DNA from: Cunninghamia lanceolata
Lineage: Eukaryota; Streptophyta; Pinopsida; Cupressales; Cupressaceae
Assembly (NCBI GenBank): GCA_027924645.1
Contig: BSBN01000763.1
Location: 930,001-994,000, forward strand
Reading direction: 5' to 3'
Length of the DNA: 64,000 nucleotides
Below, piece by piece: positions 46,052-59,165 of this stretch (positions within the stretch are counted from its first letter, which is position 1; each line of letters begins with the position of its first letter). The translations under genes and the position numbers were made by a program. The notes under the pieces were generated by a model that had not been told where the DNA came from, searched no databases, and saw only the letters and a list, made by a program, of their open reading frames with translations.

Positions 46052-47118
46052 TGTATACGCCTAAAAATGACACGATTCATTCTAAATAAATATTCTTAAT
46101 ATTTATTCCCTTCTTCTATCAATTAAATAAATATTCTAAATTTATTTAATCGGTTCACTATTTGTAATTAAATAAAATCAATTTATTTAATTAAATTCCC
46201 TAAATTCTTCTAATATTTCACATAATTAAATAATCCTACATTATTTAATTAATCATAAATTCCTCTATCCTAAGTCCTAATTCCATAAATCCACCTCACC
46301 AATCCACCTCATCTTTCCACCTCACCTTTGCCACCTCACAATGTTGCACATGTAATTAAATATTTTATATATTTAATTAGCTAATATTCCCTCACCCACA
46401 TGCCCTATTTATCCTCCAGTCAAAATTAGTTAACTCATCAATCAAATCTATTAACTAATTAGTCAATTGAGTTCACTGGTCAATCTATTCTGCTGACTCC
46501 TCAATCAACTCAGTTAACTGATCAATCAATTCAGTTAACTCCCCAATCAATTCACTTAACTGATTTGTCTATTCTTTTAACTCTTCAATCAATTTTGTTA
46601 ACTCCCCTGTTGCATGATGGAGCTTGGACACATGTCCTCTTCCTATTCGTTGCACGTTCCTCAACCATTCTCAACCATTGATCTTCTTATTTCTTCTCAA
46701 TCGTTGATCTTCATTCTTTAGAGTCTATAAAGGGAACCTTATTCCTCCATTCTATTCATCCAGGCTATTCATATTGTTACTCTGTAGAAATCTACCAGCG
46801 CACCTTTGGCACCACAATACAATTTGCTTGAGATCACCCAAAGCTTTGAAGCTCCTCTTCATTGCACACTTATCACCACAACCATTCAATATCGACATTC
46901 TTGAAAACAACAAAGGAGTGCACTCTCTGAGGGCCTACTTAATACAAACAAGGACGATCTTGATAGGCAACAATAGAAGCTTCGATTCAAAGAAGGTTTG
47001 CATTGTGTTATTCATTGCTTCATTTCATTCAATCTTCGTAGTTTCACTATTCTATTGAGTTATGGGTATTTGATGTTGATTATTGCATATTCATTGTTGA
47101 TCCTATTTTACCCTAACA
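46052..47118 (+). repeat. element N1 3' LTR (1067 bp)
   Basis: It runs from TGTATACGCCTAAAAATG to CCCTAACA. TATA CTATAAAG at 46725-46732. Followed by TSD CTAAT. Confidence 0.88.
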
Positions 47119-47183
47119 CTAATATCTCCTCCATTGGAGGTCATGAGGTTATAAATCGAGAAGGTCTATCAAAACTTATATAA
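47119..47183 (+). pseudogene. RNase H reading frame, piece 3 of 3
   Basis: NISSIGGHEVINREGLSKLI followed by TAA continues in frame from GIDLS of piece 2, once one CTAAT is discounted. This is the C-terminal tail of the old RNase H ORF. Confidence 0.7.
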
Positions 47184-48836
47184 CAAGACTACCCACTTGT
47201 TATTCTTGTTCCCAGTCATTACCATATTTCTAGTCATGGCAAAAACATTCACAATTTTTCTTCCATTAAATGTCACCTATTAATTGGTCATTCACCTTAA
47301 AATTTGAGTTGAGTATCCCTGAGATTGCATGACATAAAATGTTTCCTTCTAAATGTTGGATTCTCCCCATTAAATCAACTCTTGCTCCATTAGGTGATGT
47401 AAGTCAAACCTACAAACTCTCATTATTACACTTAGCCAAAATATTGATTTCTAGAGAATGTTCCTTGGAGTACCAATTTGGATGATTGAAGATTTCAAAG
47501 AAACTTGGCAACAAAACAAGGTATTCCCAAAACATAGGTGGTGGCTAATATAGGTGTTCTCATAAGACTGCTTGTTCTTGCCAACACCAAATTAACCAAC
47601 ACTTTCTAAATACAATGAATAGAGTCTCCAAATCAATTGGTCATTTCACTCAAGCAAGGAAAAATATAATCATCCAAGGAAGTGCTTTGATGGAACATGA
47701 TTTACTACCAACACTTGTTCCTTAAATGAGTGATTTCACCAACTAAATTGTATAAAGGCTATCGATGGAAATGAAGTTCCTAGGAATACCTTACTGACTA
47801 ATACATGTGCTCCCATAAGAGCCTTAGTTCTTGCCCAGGTGTTTTCACTGACACTTAAGGGGATATCAACTTTGAGATAGTTCCTAATATTGTGGAAGTT
47901 CCTGACAACCATGAAATCACTACCAACAATGAAAGTGGAATGAATAGACCATCAACAAATTGAGTGCCTCTTGAAACATAATTAGCCATCGAGGGAGTTC
48001 CTAGAACCCCTTTTGTAACTAATAAAGTAAAAAATGCCACCAAAAATGTACAAAGGCTCTACTTCATTTTTTTGTTTACTCCTACAATTTCATTGGACTA
48101 GACAAAGTTTAATGCTCGCAAAGAAATTTAAAAAAAGTGCATTTGAAGTCTACCAAAAATTTATAAAAGAAAAGGCAGGTTCCCAATCAAATCTATAAAG
48201 CTGACTCCACTCCTGCATAATCCCAAACATGCTCACAACCCTAAATCTTCTCAACACTAGCTCTTGCCAACCATTTGCGCTCATGCCATGAACTTCATTG
48301 CAACCATTGTCCTTGATCCTTCGCACACTCCTCATTAGTTACTTGTATTTTTTGCTTTATAAATTCCTTCTATCCTTATAATTCCCACTTATGTATGAAC
48401 TCTATGCAAAGTCACATCTATCTAACCTAAGATGGAAAAGATGAAATACAAGTACTAGGGATATGAACATATGTTGGTTCTTGAAACTAACCTCCCATAA
48501 ATTAGTGATTCTGATTTAAGACACATAGATATGAACAAATTCTAGCAAAGAACGTAGGATAATAAAAGAAGCCTAATTACTCAAAGATTTTTGAGAGTGG
48601 ATTAGCTCATGTAGTAGGGTTTCTAACTTTAGTACAATGCATTGATCTCATCTAGCCTATGTGAAATATTATGGTCCATAAACTAGGGGGTAAGGATGGT
48701 AGAAAATAAATTGGTTGCTAAACTTGATGAAGCATCCATAGACATAACTTTTAGACTTTTGAAAAAGCATGAATGCAGATAGATTACTAAGGAAATTAGA
48801 GAAAATTACTAGGAAGAGAAAAAAGATGAATGTTGG
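47184..48836. other. unassigned sequence
   Basis: No recognisable gene. Degenerate internal repetition near 47515-47580 and 47770-47840 (GTTCTTGCC, CCTAGGAATACC versus TATTCCCAAAAC) suggests a decayed repeat. Confidence 0.4.
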
Positions 48837-50887
48837 GTGGTATTAGTAAGATCTCGGTTAAGTGAGAAAAAGAGAGGACACTCAAAGCTACCTAAAATAA
48901 TGTATAAGGCCAATTTCTATGAGGATTTATTGGATATTGTTACTCTACTAAATAGAGTTATGGGACATGATGAAACTAACACTTTTCATTATTGGATGTG
49001 CCTACTTATCAATGTTATCTACTAAGGAGAATAATATATTAACTGGGGATAGATAATAAGTGACAATATACATGATCAGTTAATCAATCTTGAAAGAACT
49101 CAGTACTTTTGCATGAATTCATATTTTTCTATGCCACAACGAGCATGAAAATCTAGTCTGGTCTTAGAACTTGAGGGGTATCCAATGCGGAAACACAAAT
49201 TTATGAATACTACCCTCAATTTTTATTAGAAGAGAGCAATAAGAATTTGAAGAGGGTAAATGATGCATTTATTGTGCTAATAGTAAGGGAACTGCATGGG
49301 GACATAACAGTTGGGATATATCTAGAAGTTGCTAACTTGATCAAAGAATATGGTAGTAATTTTATCCAATTTCCCAAGTTTACATATAATTGGATAAGGG
49401 GATTTTAAGGTGTTCCTTATAAACTTCCCCAGTTTACTAGTGATAAGACAACTTTAATTGAAATGTGTAGGTAGGTTGGTGAGATTAACAAAAGATGTAA
49501 AGAAAGGAAAATACTTGGGTTTCCATACCTAATTGCCTTAGCTATTACTCATGTAAATCCTCTACATATGCATAGAATATAGAGAGAAATCTCACCAAAT
49601 TGATAATGCATTTTTATGTTAATAGGTTTCCATTTGATATTAAGGATTATGTAAAAAACAATCTTAGACTTGGGTCTTAATATCATCATGTTCCACAAAC
49701 AGAAGACCATTGGGAAGATTGCAAGAATGGATTTAAAGTTAAAAAGAGAGATTGGATGAGAATGACTTTAAGTTAATTAAAATCATACAATTTGGAATGA
49801 GTAACTAAAAACATCACTAATGATGGAAAGGACTTAATTGATGTTATTATTGAGTAGTCAATTCACATGCAGCCAATACCACTGATAAATTTGGCTAATA
49901 AAGAAGTCACAAGTATTGAAGAAACAACCATGTATGTTTTACAAAGATCAAGAGCTTTGTTTACAGGGAGAATTATTGAATATACTACTAGAAAGTATCC
50001 CCCGAGAGGTGACCCCTTATCATGGTCAAAGAAAATAGAAGCCTCTTCATCTCAACAATTCACTATAGTTTACACATCTTGAAGAAAAAGTAATTTTTCT
50101 GGTGGTAGGGATGATGAAGACCCAAGAAAGAAGCAAGCCCTTAAGAGCACTTATAATGATGTTTGCTTTCCCAAAGAAGGTGAACTTAAAGGAACCCTAA
50201 AATCTAATGATACAAGAGGCTGCAGATGATAACCCCTCTCTATCAGTTGATGACATTGTACAATAATTTTTGCCACAAAATATGATTCTTTACCAAATAT
50301 TTCAAGATTAAATACTCCCCATGTGTCAACTCTTGTATCTCCTCCATAGTAGCCATTGGCTTATGATTGTGTGTTTCCTCCCACTCGATCTCTCAAAAAA
50401 TCATTCTCCCCATGTAAAGATGTGGCATCCATCCCATCTCCACCCATCCCTCTCAAAAGTTCCCACTTTGACTCCAAAACAAGTTGATACCATGGGAGAT
50501 TATATCAGTGCTACTCAACAAGTCCTTTCTCCTATTTTCACAACTCCTGTTCCTAATTCCCAACTTGCTATTTCTAATCCAACTTCTCTTTGGGTTCAAC
50601 AAATGATAGTTAATAAAAGGAAGGTCACAAAACTAATAATTCCTACTTTTGATGTTGTCACCATTTTTCTTCAAAGTACTACAACTCCAAAAAAATCTAA
50701 AATTGCCTCTAGGTTGATGATCAATCCCTCTATAGACACACAATATGTGGAAATTGCAAAACTAATTACTGATAAGAATGAAGACGATATGAAAATAGCT
50801 AATTACAATATAATCAGAGTAAATCTTGGTCTTTCTTCACATTTTAAGGTGATAAACACAATTTCTAAATACCAACTGTTAAATTAG
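48837..50887 (+). pseudogene. degraded ORF of unknown type, probably element-derived
   Basis: Stretches of protein-like sequence in shifting frames: KRGHSKLPKIMYKANFYEDL (48880), EVANLIKEYGSNFIQFPKF then TYNWIRGF (about 49330-49410), KLPQFTSDKTTLIEMCR (49425-49480), and an open run at 50321-50887 rich in Thr/Ser. Stops and shifts are frequent. The coherent segments suggest an old coding region, but I cannot name the family. Confidence 0.35.
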
Positions 50888-50939
50888 TTTGAAGAGTAGA
50901 AGAGGCAAAGTAGACTACAAAACAACTAGAAGAACAAGT

Positions 50940-52738
50940 ACACACATTGACTTCTTATATGTCTTAGTACCAGGGAGAATTGGGACCAACAAGTTTATAG
51001 ATTAATTTAGTAGGTGGAACATTGAAAGTGGGTATCAAGAGTTGTTCAACCAAGAATTCACAATGTTGAGTATTAGTTGGCATATCTAGGAGAGAACCTA
51101 TCGTTGCCATAGCATTGACAACTTTGTTGTTCAATATGGGAAAATGTTCAAAGGAAATCTTGGAAAATTATTGCTTGAAGTCATCAACCATCCTTTTATA
51201 AGGAAGGAATTTGTCATCTTTAGTTTGATATTCATCTATAACCTATCGAATGACCAACTGAGAATCTCCATAGACTTGTAGCTTCTTTATGTTCCATTGT
51301 ACTACCATTCAAAGTCCTGTAATTAAAGCTTCATATTAGACATTGTTATTGGTACAAGGAAAAGCTAACTGATATGACTTAGGAATACAGGCACCCTGTG
51401 GTGTGATGAAAAGGACTCCAGCACCTGAATCATGCTTGGTATATGAATCATCAAAGTAAAGATGCCATACAACCGATGGATAGACATTAAATATCCCTTA
51501 GTTTGGAAAATCTAAAATCATAGGATGTGTATTTGTGATGGGAGCCTTTGCTAGTTGATCGGTGATGACTTGTCCTTTGATTTCTTTGCGATCAACATAC
51601 TCAATATCAAATTCACTAAGAATCATGACCCATTTTTCTAATCTTCTTGTAAGAGCTACCTTGGATAGAAGGTATTTCAATGGATATATCTTGGAAATGA
51701 GCTTAGTTTGTTGATTTAGCATGTAGTGTCACAACTCTTGGGAAGAAAACACAACAACAAGACATGCCTGCTCCATAGGAGTATAATTAGGCTCATATAA
51801 TAGATAAAATAGATTGCCTAGTCTTTTCCAGATTCATCATGTTGAGCCAAGAGAGCACCTAATGCAAGTGATGTGGTAGAAATATATAATAGTAAAGGTT
51901 TCGCTGAAACTGGTGGCACTAACACAGGTGGTGTAGAAAGATACTCTTTCAATTGGTCGAATGCCTGTTGACACTTATTATCCCATCTGAATGACACATA
52001 TTTACAAAGTAAGTGCAAAAAGGTTGACATTTGTCGGCAACTTGAGCTATGAAACATCTGATTGACTATAGTTTACCTTGAAGGCTTCTTAGTTGTTTCA
52101 TATTAGAAGGTGGAGCCATCTCAACTGTAGCCTTGGTGGGATCTACTTCAATTTCTCTACGAGACACTATATATCCCAACAATTTCCCTGATGTAACTCC
52201 AAATACACACTTCTTGGGGTTGAGTCTAATCTGATATTGTTCTAACTTGTAAAAAATTTGTGCCAAATCCTATAGATGACCATCTCTAGTAGCTAATTTT
52301 CACAATAGATCATCAACATAATCTTCCATGATAGTGTGAAAAAGGTCATGAAATATAACAGTCATTTCCCTTTAATATGTTGCTCCCACCTTTTTCAAGA
52401 CAAAATGCATTACTTGCCAACAATAGGTGCCCCAAGGACATGTGATTGTTGTCTTGTATTGATCTCAAGGTGCTATAAGAATCTGATTGTAATCGAAAAA
52501 ACTGTCCATTAAGGAAAGCATTTGTGACCAACTGTCAAGTCTACGATGATGCCATTATTAGGTAGAGGAAAATCATCCTTCATACATGCTTTGTTGAGAT
52601 CCCTAAAATTGGTACATATACGAATGCCCCCGATGACTTTGGATACATGTACCAAATTAGAAACCCATTCTGGATAGTCAATAGAGTGAATGAATTTCAC
52701 GTCCAGTAACTTTTGAAGTTCTGCCTCAACAAGTAATG
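50940..52738 (-). pseudogene. T2 reverse transcriptase and both RNase H domains
   Basis: FIHSIDYPEWVSNLVHVSK, FRDLNKACMKDDFPL (about 52690-52560), RLNPKKCVFGVTSGKLLGYI (about 52220), LLYISTTSLALGALLAQHD (about 51900), FDIEYVDRKEIKGQVITDQL (about 51610), then SGAGVLFITPQ, VYGDSQLVIR and NTQHCEFLVEQLLIP (about 51430-51030). Several frames. The YVDD region (about 52330-52310) is readable on the minus strand as EDYVDD. It is useful as an outgroup for the stop codons of element T. Confidence 0.85.
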
Positions 52739-52745
52739 CTATCTA

Positions 52746-53811
52746 TGTATGGGGAAATCCAGAATTCATAAAGAGATCAATACAATAAAGATTCAATACC
52801 AAAACTCCATCATAACCTTCAAGAAATCATCAATGGTATAACAAAGATAAAATAAAAGCATGAAACACTAAATGCTACCCATTGTTTGTAATTCCTTGGT
52901 GTATTTTTATGTGTGGATTTCTCAAAATACTAAAAGCATAACCTTAGTTGCAAGATGGATGGATGATAGCTCAATAGATGTGTGGTTTCTTCAACGAATG
53001 CTCAAAAGCACTGGGAGACATGGATGGCAATTGCTCAAAATCGTGAAGGGTTTGTGAAGAGGTGAAGGGGCAACTTTATAGCTTTCAGAGGAGATCGATC
53101 AACAATGGAGGAAACTAGATAAAATCGACGGATGAGATGAATTAGAAAATCATGATGAATGTGCACATGACAAGTGTCCATGCAAAAATATATTTCAAAG
53201 AGTTAACTACTTTCTTGATTAAAGATAGGATTGATTTTCATAAAAATAGAATGTTTTTCCTATTTAATGAATTAATTGAGAAAAAAAGATTTAAAGCCAA
53301 CTAAACTCAACTTTTGATTTCCTTTTTGACATGCAATAGATAAAATTAAATAATAAATTATTTAATTTATGTGCTTGGAAGATATTTAGAAGAAAAAGAT
53401 AAATTTGGAAGATGAGAGGATAATTAGAAATTAAATAAATAAATTTATTTAATTTGTTGTGCATGATGGAAAAAATAAATAAAATAATGATTTTATTTAT
53501 TGACAAGATAAGAAAAGTCAACTTAAATAAATTGAAATAATTTATTTAATTTTGGAAGAATAATTAGCCAATTAAATAATTAAAATTATTTAATTGTGTG
53601 GATAGGAAGAATTAAAATGTTGAATTAATTAAATAATTGGTTTATTTAATTAATGTGAAAATAGAAGAATAAGGTGGTGAAATGATGAAATTAATTAAAC
53701 AATTAAGAATCATTTAATTAATGTTGGGTGAAGGTGAATTAGAAGACTTGATGATAGAAAAATTGTGCATATGCAAGTTATTAACATGATGGTCATTTTT
53801 GGGTGTCTACA
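52746..53811 (-). mobile_element. solo LTR inserted in T2 pol
   Basis: On the minus strand it begins TGTAGACACCCAAAAATGAC at 53811 and ends ATACA at 52746. It carries AT palindromes (53330-53720) and TATA GCTATAAAGT (53073-53082). CTATCTA (52739-52745) and CTATTTA (53812-53818) flank it. No internal region, so an element reduced by LTR recombination. Confidence 0.8.
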
Positions 53812-53818
53812 CTATTTA

Positions 53819-55700
53819 GGGATGCATCTTTGGAAGCTTCTGTTTAACTGGCTTGGCATTAATTGATGGACCACTAATGAGGGGTCTAATCTAGACATGT
53901 CTACGTATGACCAAGTGAAGTTAACTGTCCTTTTCATGAAGAAAGTTGTAAAGTCCTTTTTCTCTTGCTTTGAAAGGGATGCTACTAGAAAGGTGATCTT
54001 TGGATTCTGTGTAGTACCTAAATTGATTTCCTATGATTTCTCGACCAAAAGTGGAGACTTTTCTTGACATAATGAAGTCAAGGGAAGGTCAAATCCTCCA
54101 TCCTCGGGTGCCTCAGAGAGGTTTTCACCATTGGATACGTCCTTTATTTTTACTATTTTGGGATCCGATGGCGCCATAATGTGGTTTTCACCATGGGATC
54201 TAGCATTTTTATTTTTACTTTTGCGACTAGAGGATTTGGCCTTCTCACCAAAGTATGTTGTGTTGTCTAGGTCCATGATGAATCCTGCTTTGTTGTCACC
54301 AAGTAGAATACCATCTCGTAGTCCCATAATTTCTACGATGGCCTCATCATTTTGAAAGATATCAAGAATGGGAGACTCTTGTTGATCTCAATCGATAAGG
54401 TCAGGGTATACAAGTGAAAGGTTCTGGGTTTTTGTTGTGGATGTGAGGGATATGGAGGATATGATGAAGATAGAAGTCTCTTGAAATAAGTTGGTGAGGT
54501 GTAAATAGGAGTCATCAATGGTATCCTTGTTAGAAATTGTAATTGCGGGAAAAGCTTTTTCTACTTCGTCAAGAATATACTTGATGTTTGAGGTTCAAGG
54601 TACCTCCTTTCCATATCCTAACCCATGTCTATTATTGTTCTTTGTCACAAAAATGTGTTCCTTGCTTCCTTGTCCATATAATCCAAGACCACCTTAGCCT
54701 TTGTAACCCATGTTTTTAACAATTTCCCCTCCTCATCCTTTTTAAAGGCAAGTCTGCAATCCAATATTCATAATCATCCTCTTCCTAATTATGGATCACT
54801 GAGTGTGATCTGAAATGTTGAAGCAAAGAAACACACACAATTTAATCCAAAAATATTTCTATCTGGTACTCTATGGACTATGGAAAACTCATGCCTACTA
54901 ATGTAGAGACCTCTGCTATACTGCTCAACTGGTAATGTAATTGGATCTTGGTCTTTTGTGAATAGCCATGAGGAGATGTCTTCAATGGATTTGTCTTCTA
55001 GAAATCCCTAATGAATGATTACTATGGGGTTAGCCTATATGACAACTTTGGACTTGCTTTTGCTATTGGTGGTTTGCCATAAGATCTAGGTGATAGAGGC
55101 AAGTTCCCTACATAACAAGATTTTTGTAGGTAATACTCACCAAATCCTATGCCTTTGTATTGGACCTTGATCTTAGGAAAAGTTTTATTAGATGTAGCTT
55201 TGGTTAATGTAGATGGATCAATGTATGAGGAAGATGGTTGAGCTGCAATTTTGTTAGGGATTTGATTTGAATTCTGGTATCATCCTTGCATAGCTCAAAA
55301 AAACTTAAAAGGATTAGGATCCCCAAGGATAGTAATTTTTGTACCATTGTATGGAAATTTGGGACACTGATGGTATGTAGATGGATCAACTTGCATGATA
55401 TGTATCCATGGGTGACCTAGAATAATATTGTAGGGAAGATTAAGGTCCAATACTTGACAATGAGTCTCTATGATTGCAGGACCAACTTGGATGGGTAAAT
55501 GGATATCACCTTTAGATTCTCATTTAGCATCATCATATGCTTTGATGGTTATACTTTTGTCTAAATCAATAACATCCTTAGAGTATCCCAATTGTTTTAG
55601 AAACTTAAAAAAAAAAGTGTTTAAGCCAACACCACCATCTATAAGGATTCGTTTCACTTTGCATTGGTGGATATAGATTTCTATATGTAGAGCATCATTA
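53819..55700 (-). pseudogene. T2 protease, G-patch, linker and RT start
   Basis: Protease: VKRILIDGGVGLNTFFFKFL, KQLGYSKDVIDLDKSITIKA (about 55660-55520). G-patch: KNMGYKG, one stop, GGLGLYGQG, HGLGYGKE (about 54720-54605). Linker: MGLRDGILLGDNKAGFIMDL at 54327. RT lead-in: FTWSYVDMSRLDPSLVV and KPVKQKLPKMHP (about 53920-53825). The solo LTR cuts here. Confidence 0.8.
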
Positions 55701-56224
55701 TGATATGGATTTTGTGATGGAAGGTCTTTCTCAGTGAAAACCAGGTGATCGGTGAAACAATATGCCCTATCATGGCTTGGAATTGGACAATATCAATGTT
55801 ATTAGGAACAAAGGATTCTTGAAGGGCTTTCTTTAGTATAGCCTTAGGTGTAGGTGATGCTCTAAGAAGATCTACGATAGATATCTAGGCTAGTGTTTTT
55901 CCTAGATGGTTTAAGATGTTGTACTCAAATTTTAGATGGGTATTTGGTGATGCCCCATGAAGGGTAACACGACCTCGATGAGTTGTAATTACACAATCTA
56001 GGGCTTTTCCCTTAACAGAGAAGGTAGACAGAGGACTCTCTTCCATATGTCCTACAGCGGAATTTTAGGAACTTGACACATGGTTTACACTTTTACCTTT
56101 GTCGAAAGAACTTCATTTACCATGAGGTGGGAATGGATCCTTGTATATGTTGAGATCATTGTTTGAATATTGTTTAGGAGGATCATTGACAATTAATTCT
56201 CCTCTATCAATAAGATTTTGGATG

Positions 56225-58068
56225 AATTTTTTGAGTTTCATGCATCTAGGTGTTTTATGTCCTTTTACTCTATGGTATTCACAATATTCATTGTCTTTAT
56301 ACCAAGAGGGTTTAAATTGAGGTTCATCATATTGATGTGCTTCAGGTAGTGTGATGAGACCTATTTTAATAAGTTTTCTTAAGAGGGATTCAATAGGTTC
56401 TCCTAGTGGAGTAAATTTACGTCTAGGTGTTGAATCTTGTCGGGTTGATTCATGGGAGTAGATGTGGCCTTTTTGTCTGGTTGAAGATTGACAAGTGTTT
56501 GGATATTTTGAACATGTTTAGCATCCACAACACCATCGTTGACAATGTTTTTATTTTTAGACTGGAAACAAGATTTTTCATTTGATTGTTGAGGATTGTC
56601 TTTGGTTTCCTTGAGGATTTTGACTAGTCTTTTAGCGATAAGGGCCTTTTCTATGTTTGTTCCCTTAGAAATAATCTCATCAAAAGAATTGGCACATTGG
56701 ATTTGTAGGTGAAAACCTATTTCAGGATTTAAATTTTAGACAAATATGCTCACCAATTGCTTTTCAGGAATAGGCCATGGAAATTTACTAGCCATATTTC
56801 TCCATCATTGTATGAAGGATATAAAAGTCTCCCCATTTCTTTGTTTATTGTTGTACATGTCGGTCATGGAAATCTCATATTCTATGTTGAATGAAAAATG
56901 AGTTACAAACTTTTTAGCCAACTCATTAAAGGTCTTGATACCTAGGGGTAAATGAGAAAACCATTCTATAGCTTTCCCTCCAAGACTACAAGGGAAGAGG
57001 TGTAGAATATATGTATCATTGTGAACTACTTCTAGGAAAGAGATATAGAATTCTCTAAGATGTTCTTTAGGATGCCCTTTTCCTTTGTACTTATCAAATT
57101 TTGGCATTTCAAAATTAGGAGGAAAAGGTAACATAGGGAGAGACCGATCAAAAGGATAAGGACAAACTTCTTCTAAAGAGAAAGTTTTCTTAGTATGTCC
57201 TAACTTGAGATTTGAGATTTATTTTTGCAAGTACAAGAACCTTTGTTCTATTTCTGATGTGGGATGATGGTGGTTGTGACACTTGAGGTGGATTGGTGTG
57301 AGATAGGTATGAATATGCATGTGGTGGATTGGTAGGTGGTATGGAAGGATTAGAAGTTTGGGGTTGTGATGAATGTGGTGGATTGGTATATGAAATGAAT
57401 GGATTGGAAGATTGAGATTGTGATGTAAGATATGTCAATGTGTGAGATGTTTGAGGTGTATGTGAGGTGATAACTTGATTGGGTTGGGTCATAGATGACA
57501 TGGATGAAATGACTTGAGGAATGGATGATGGAATACAAGAAGAAGCATGACCAAATGATGTGGGAGGTTGGTAAAGCAGATTGGTGAATTGGTTGGTGAA
57601 TGGTGATTAGGAGATGTAATGTGTAAGTGTAGGTGTAGTTGGTATGGTGGGTGCTATGGTAGACATGGTAGGAATAGAAGTAGGATGTGATTCTCCCATA
57701 GCAGCAATAGCAATGTTGCTAGGGTCTTTCTCCTTAAGAGTAGATGTGTCAAAGTCATTCGGTAACTTAGCTCCTTACTTAGCAAGTAAAAGGAAATATC
57801 TATTTGGGTCTGATGATAGGAGCCTATCTACAGCTTGTAAGATATTTAGATCTTGGAATTCTTTAACGGGGTCTTATGATGTTTCATGTGGTTGTTGTCC
57901 AAAATTATTGGAAGATGAAGGAACTAGTGTATACCCACTTGGAAGGAATACATGAGGATTCATACCTGTGGTGAATTGTGTAGCATCAATGGGTGTGTTT
58001 AGATCATTTTGAGGGCCGCCTTGATTAGTTTGCATAGCTTTCTTGTATTGGGACCTAGTAAGAGGCAT
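56225..58068 (-). pseudogene. T2 Gag
   Basis: It begins MPLTRSQYKKAMQTNQGGPQ at 58068; GAKLPNDFDTSTLKE near 57770 matches GAKLPQDFDVSTLKE of T. Repeated NPPHSSQPQTSNP-like segments lie at 57500-57200. The Gag domain is FDKYKGKGHPKEHLREFY to NNKQRNGETFISF (57110-56805). A knuckle CX2HX4HX4C, YHRVKGHKTPRC, is near 56260. Frameshifts and stops are present. Confidence 0.82.
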
Positions 58069-58734
58069 ATGATATTTTAGAACTTGTGGATGATAAGGTT
58101 GGATGATGGATGAAGTTTTTTGGACTTTGGTAACAATGTTGAGATTCTAAGATTCTAAGATGATTGGATGATTGGATGTTTTGATAAAAGATAAATCTAG
58201 ATCAATGTTGATAGGATGTAGATTGAGATTATCTTCCTAGAGCTAGACTAATGAACTCAAGGAAAGATGAGATGGGTAGTGAGGTTCACCAACTAAAGAG
58301 GATCCACTCTCCTAAGTTAGCTATTTCACTAGATGATAGATGCTAACTTATTTTCTTATTTGAGAGAGCTAGCTTCTCAAATAAGAAAAAACCTAGTAGA
58401 TGTGATCTAGATTTTGACTCTTAACAAACTGATGCAAATAGTTGGATGATAACAATGATTGTGCTAGATGATGATGTTGATAAGGATATCCTTTAGTCTC
58501 AATGGGATAAAAACTCTAAAGTAAAAAATCATGACATGATGATGAATTATAATGATGCGATGACTAAAATATTGATGGTAGGTGGTCTGAAAGGTCTTAG
58601 GATTGAGTGTAAAATCAATCGAATGTAAAAGGTCTCTAAATCTAGGTGACTTATGATTGGAAACTATATACAAAACCATAAGTGCAAGACTGTATCTTAG
58701 AAGCACATATGAATAACATAGATACGATAGTAGG

Positions 58735-59165
58735 ATAGCTCAAATGCGCAACTCTGACTGCCAGAAGCGCAACTCTGTGTGCCAAAAGTGCAATAGTATG
58801 TCTCAAAAGTAGTAGTAGGATAATTCAAATGCACAACTCTATGGGTAACAATAAACTAGGAGACAAAAGTAGAAGCACAACTTTGTCTACCAAAAGCATA
58901 GTTTTGTGTGCTAGAAGCTCAACTCTGTGTTCCAAAAGTGCAATTTTGTGTGCCAAAAGCACAACTCTGTGTACCAGAAGCACAACTCTATGTACTAGAA
59001 GAGAAAAACTATGTAGTGGATAGTGAACATAGTTTTGGATTAGAAGTACAATAGTCTTAGCTAAAAGTGCCACTCTATCAGCCAAAAGTGCAACTCTGTG
59101 TGCTAGAAGCAAAACTCTATGTGCTAGAAGTGCAACAGTAAGGATGAAAAGCGTAATGTTATGGT
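58735..59165 (-). repeat. T2 leader minisatellite, 21-bp unit
   Basis: Plus-strand units such as GCCAAAAGCACAACTCTGTGT and ACCAGAAGCACAACTCTATGT repeat at 21 bp; on the minus strand they read TTGTGCTTTTGGC. The minus-strand frame translating them (VALLAHR repeated) is a by-product. Confidence 0.85.

Larger units (their letters stand above)
37485..47123 (+). mobile_element. element N1: non-autonomous gypsy-like LTR element with G-patch ORF
   Basis: TSD CTAAT lies at 37485-37489 and 47119-47123. LTRs run 37490-38549 and 46052-47118, starting TGTATACG. By eye I count about 25 substitutions in 1,060 bp. The internal 7.5 kb has repeats, a leader with the element T hairpin, one long ORF, post-ORF hairpins and the element T purine tract. 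No protease, RT, RNase H or integrase is present. Joining the two flanks restores the RNase H reading frame. Confidence 0.85.
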
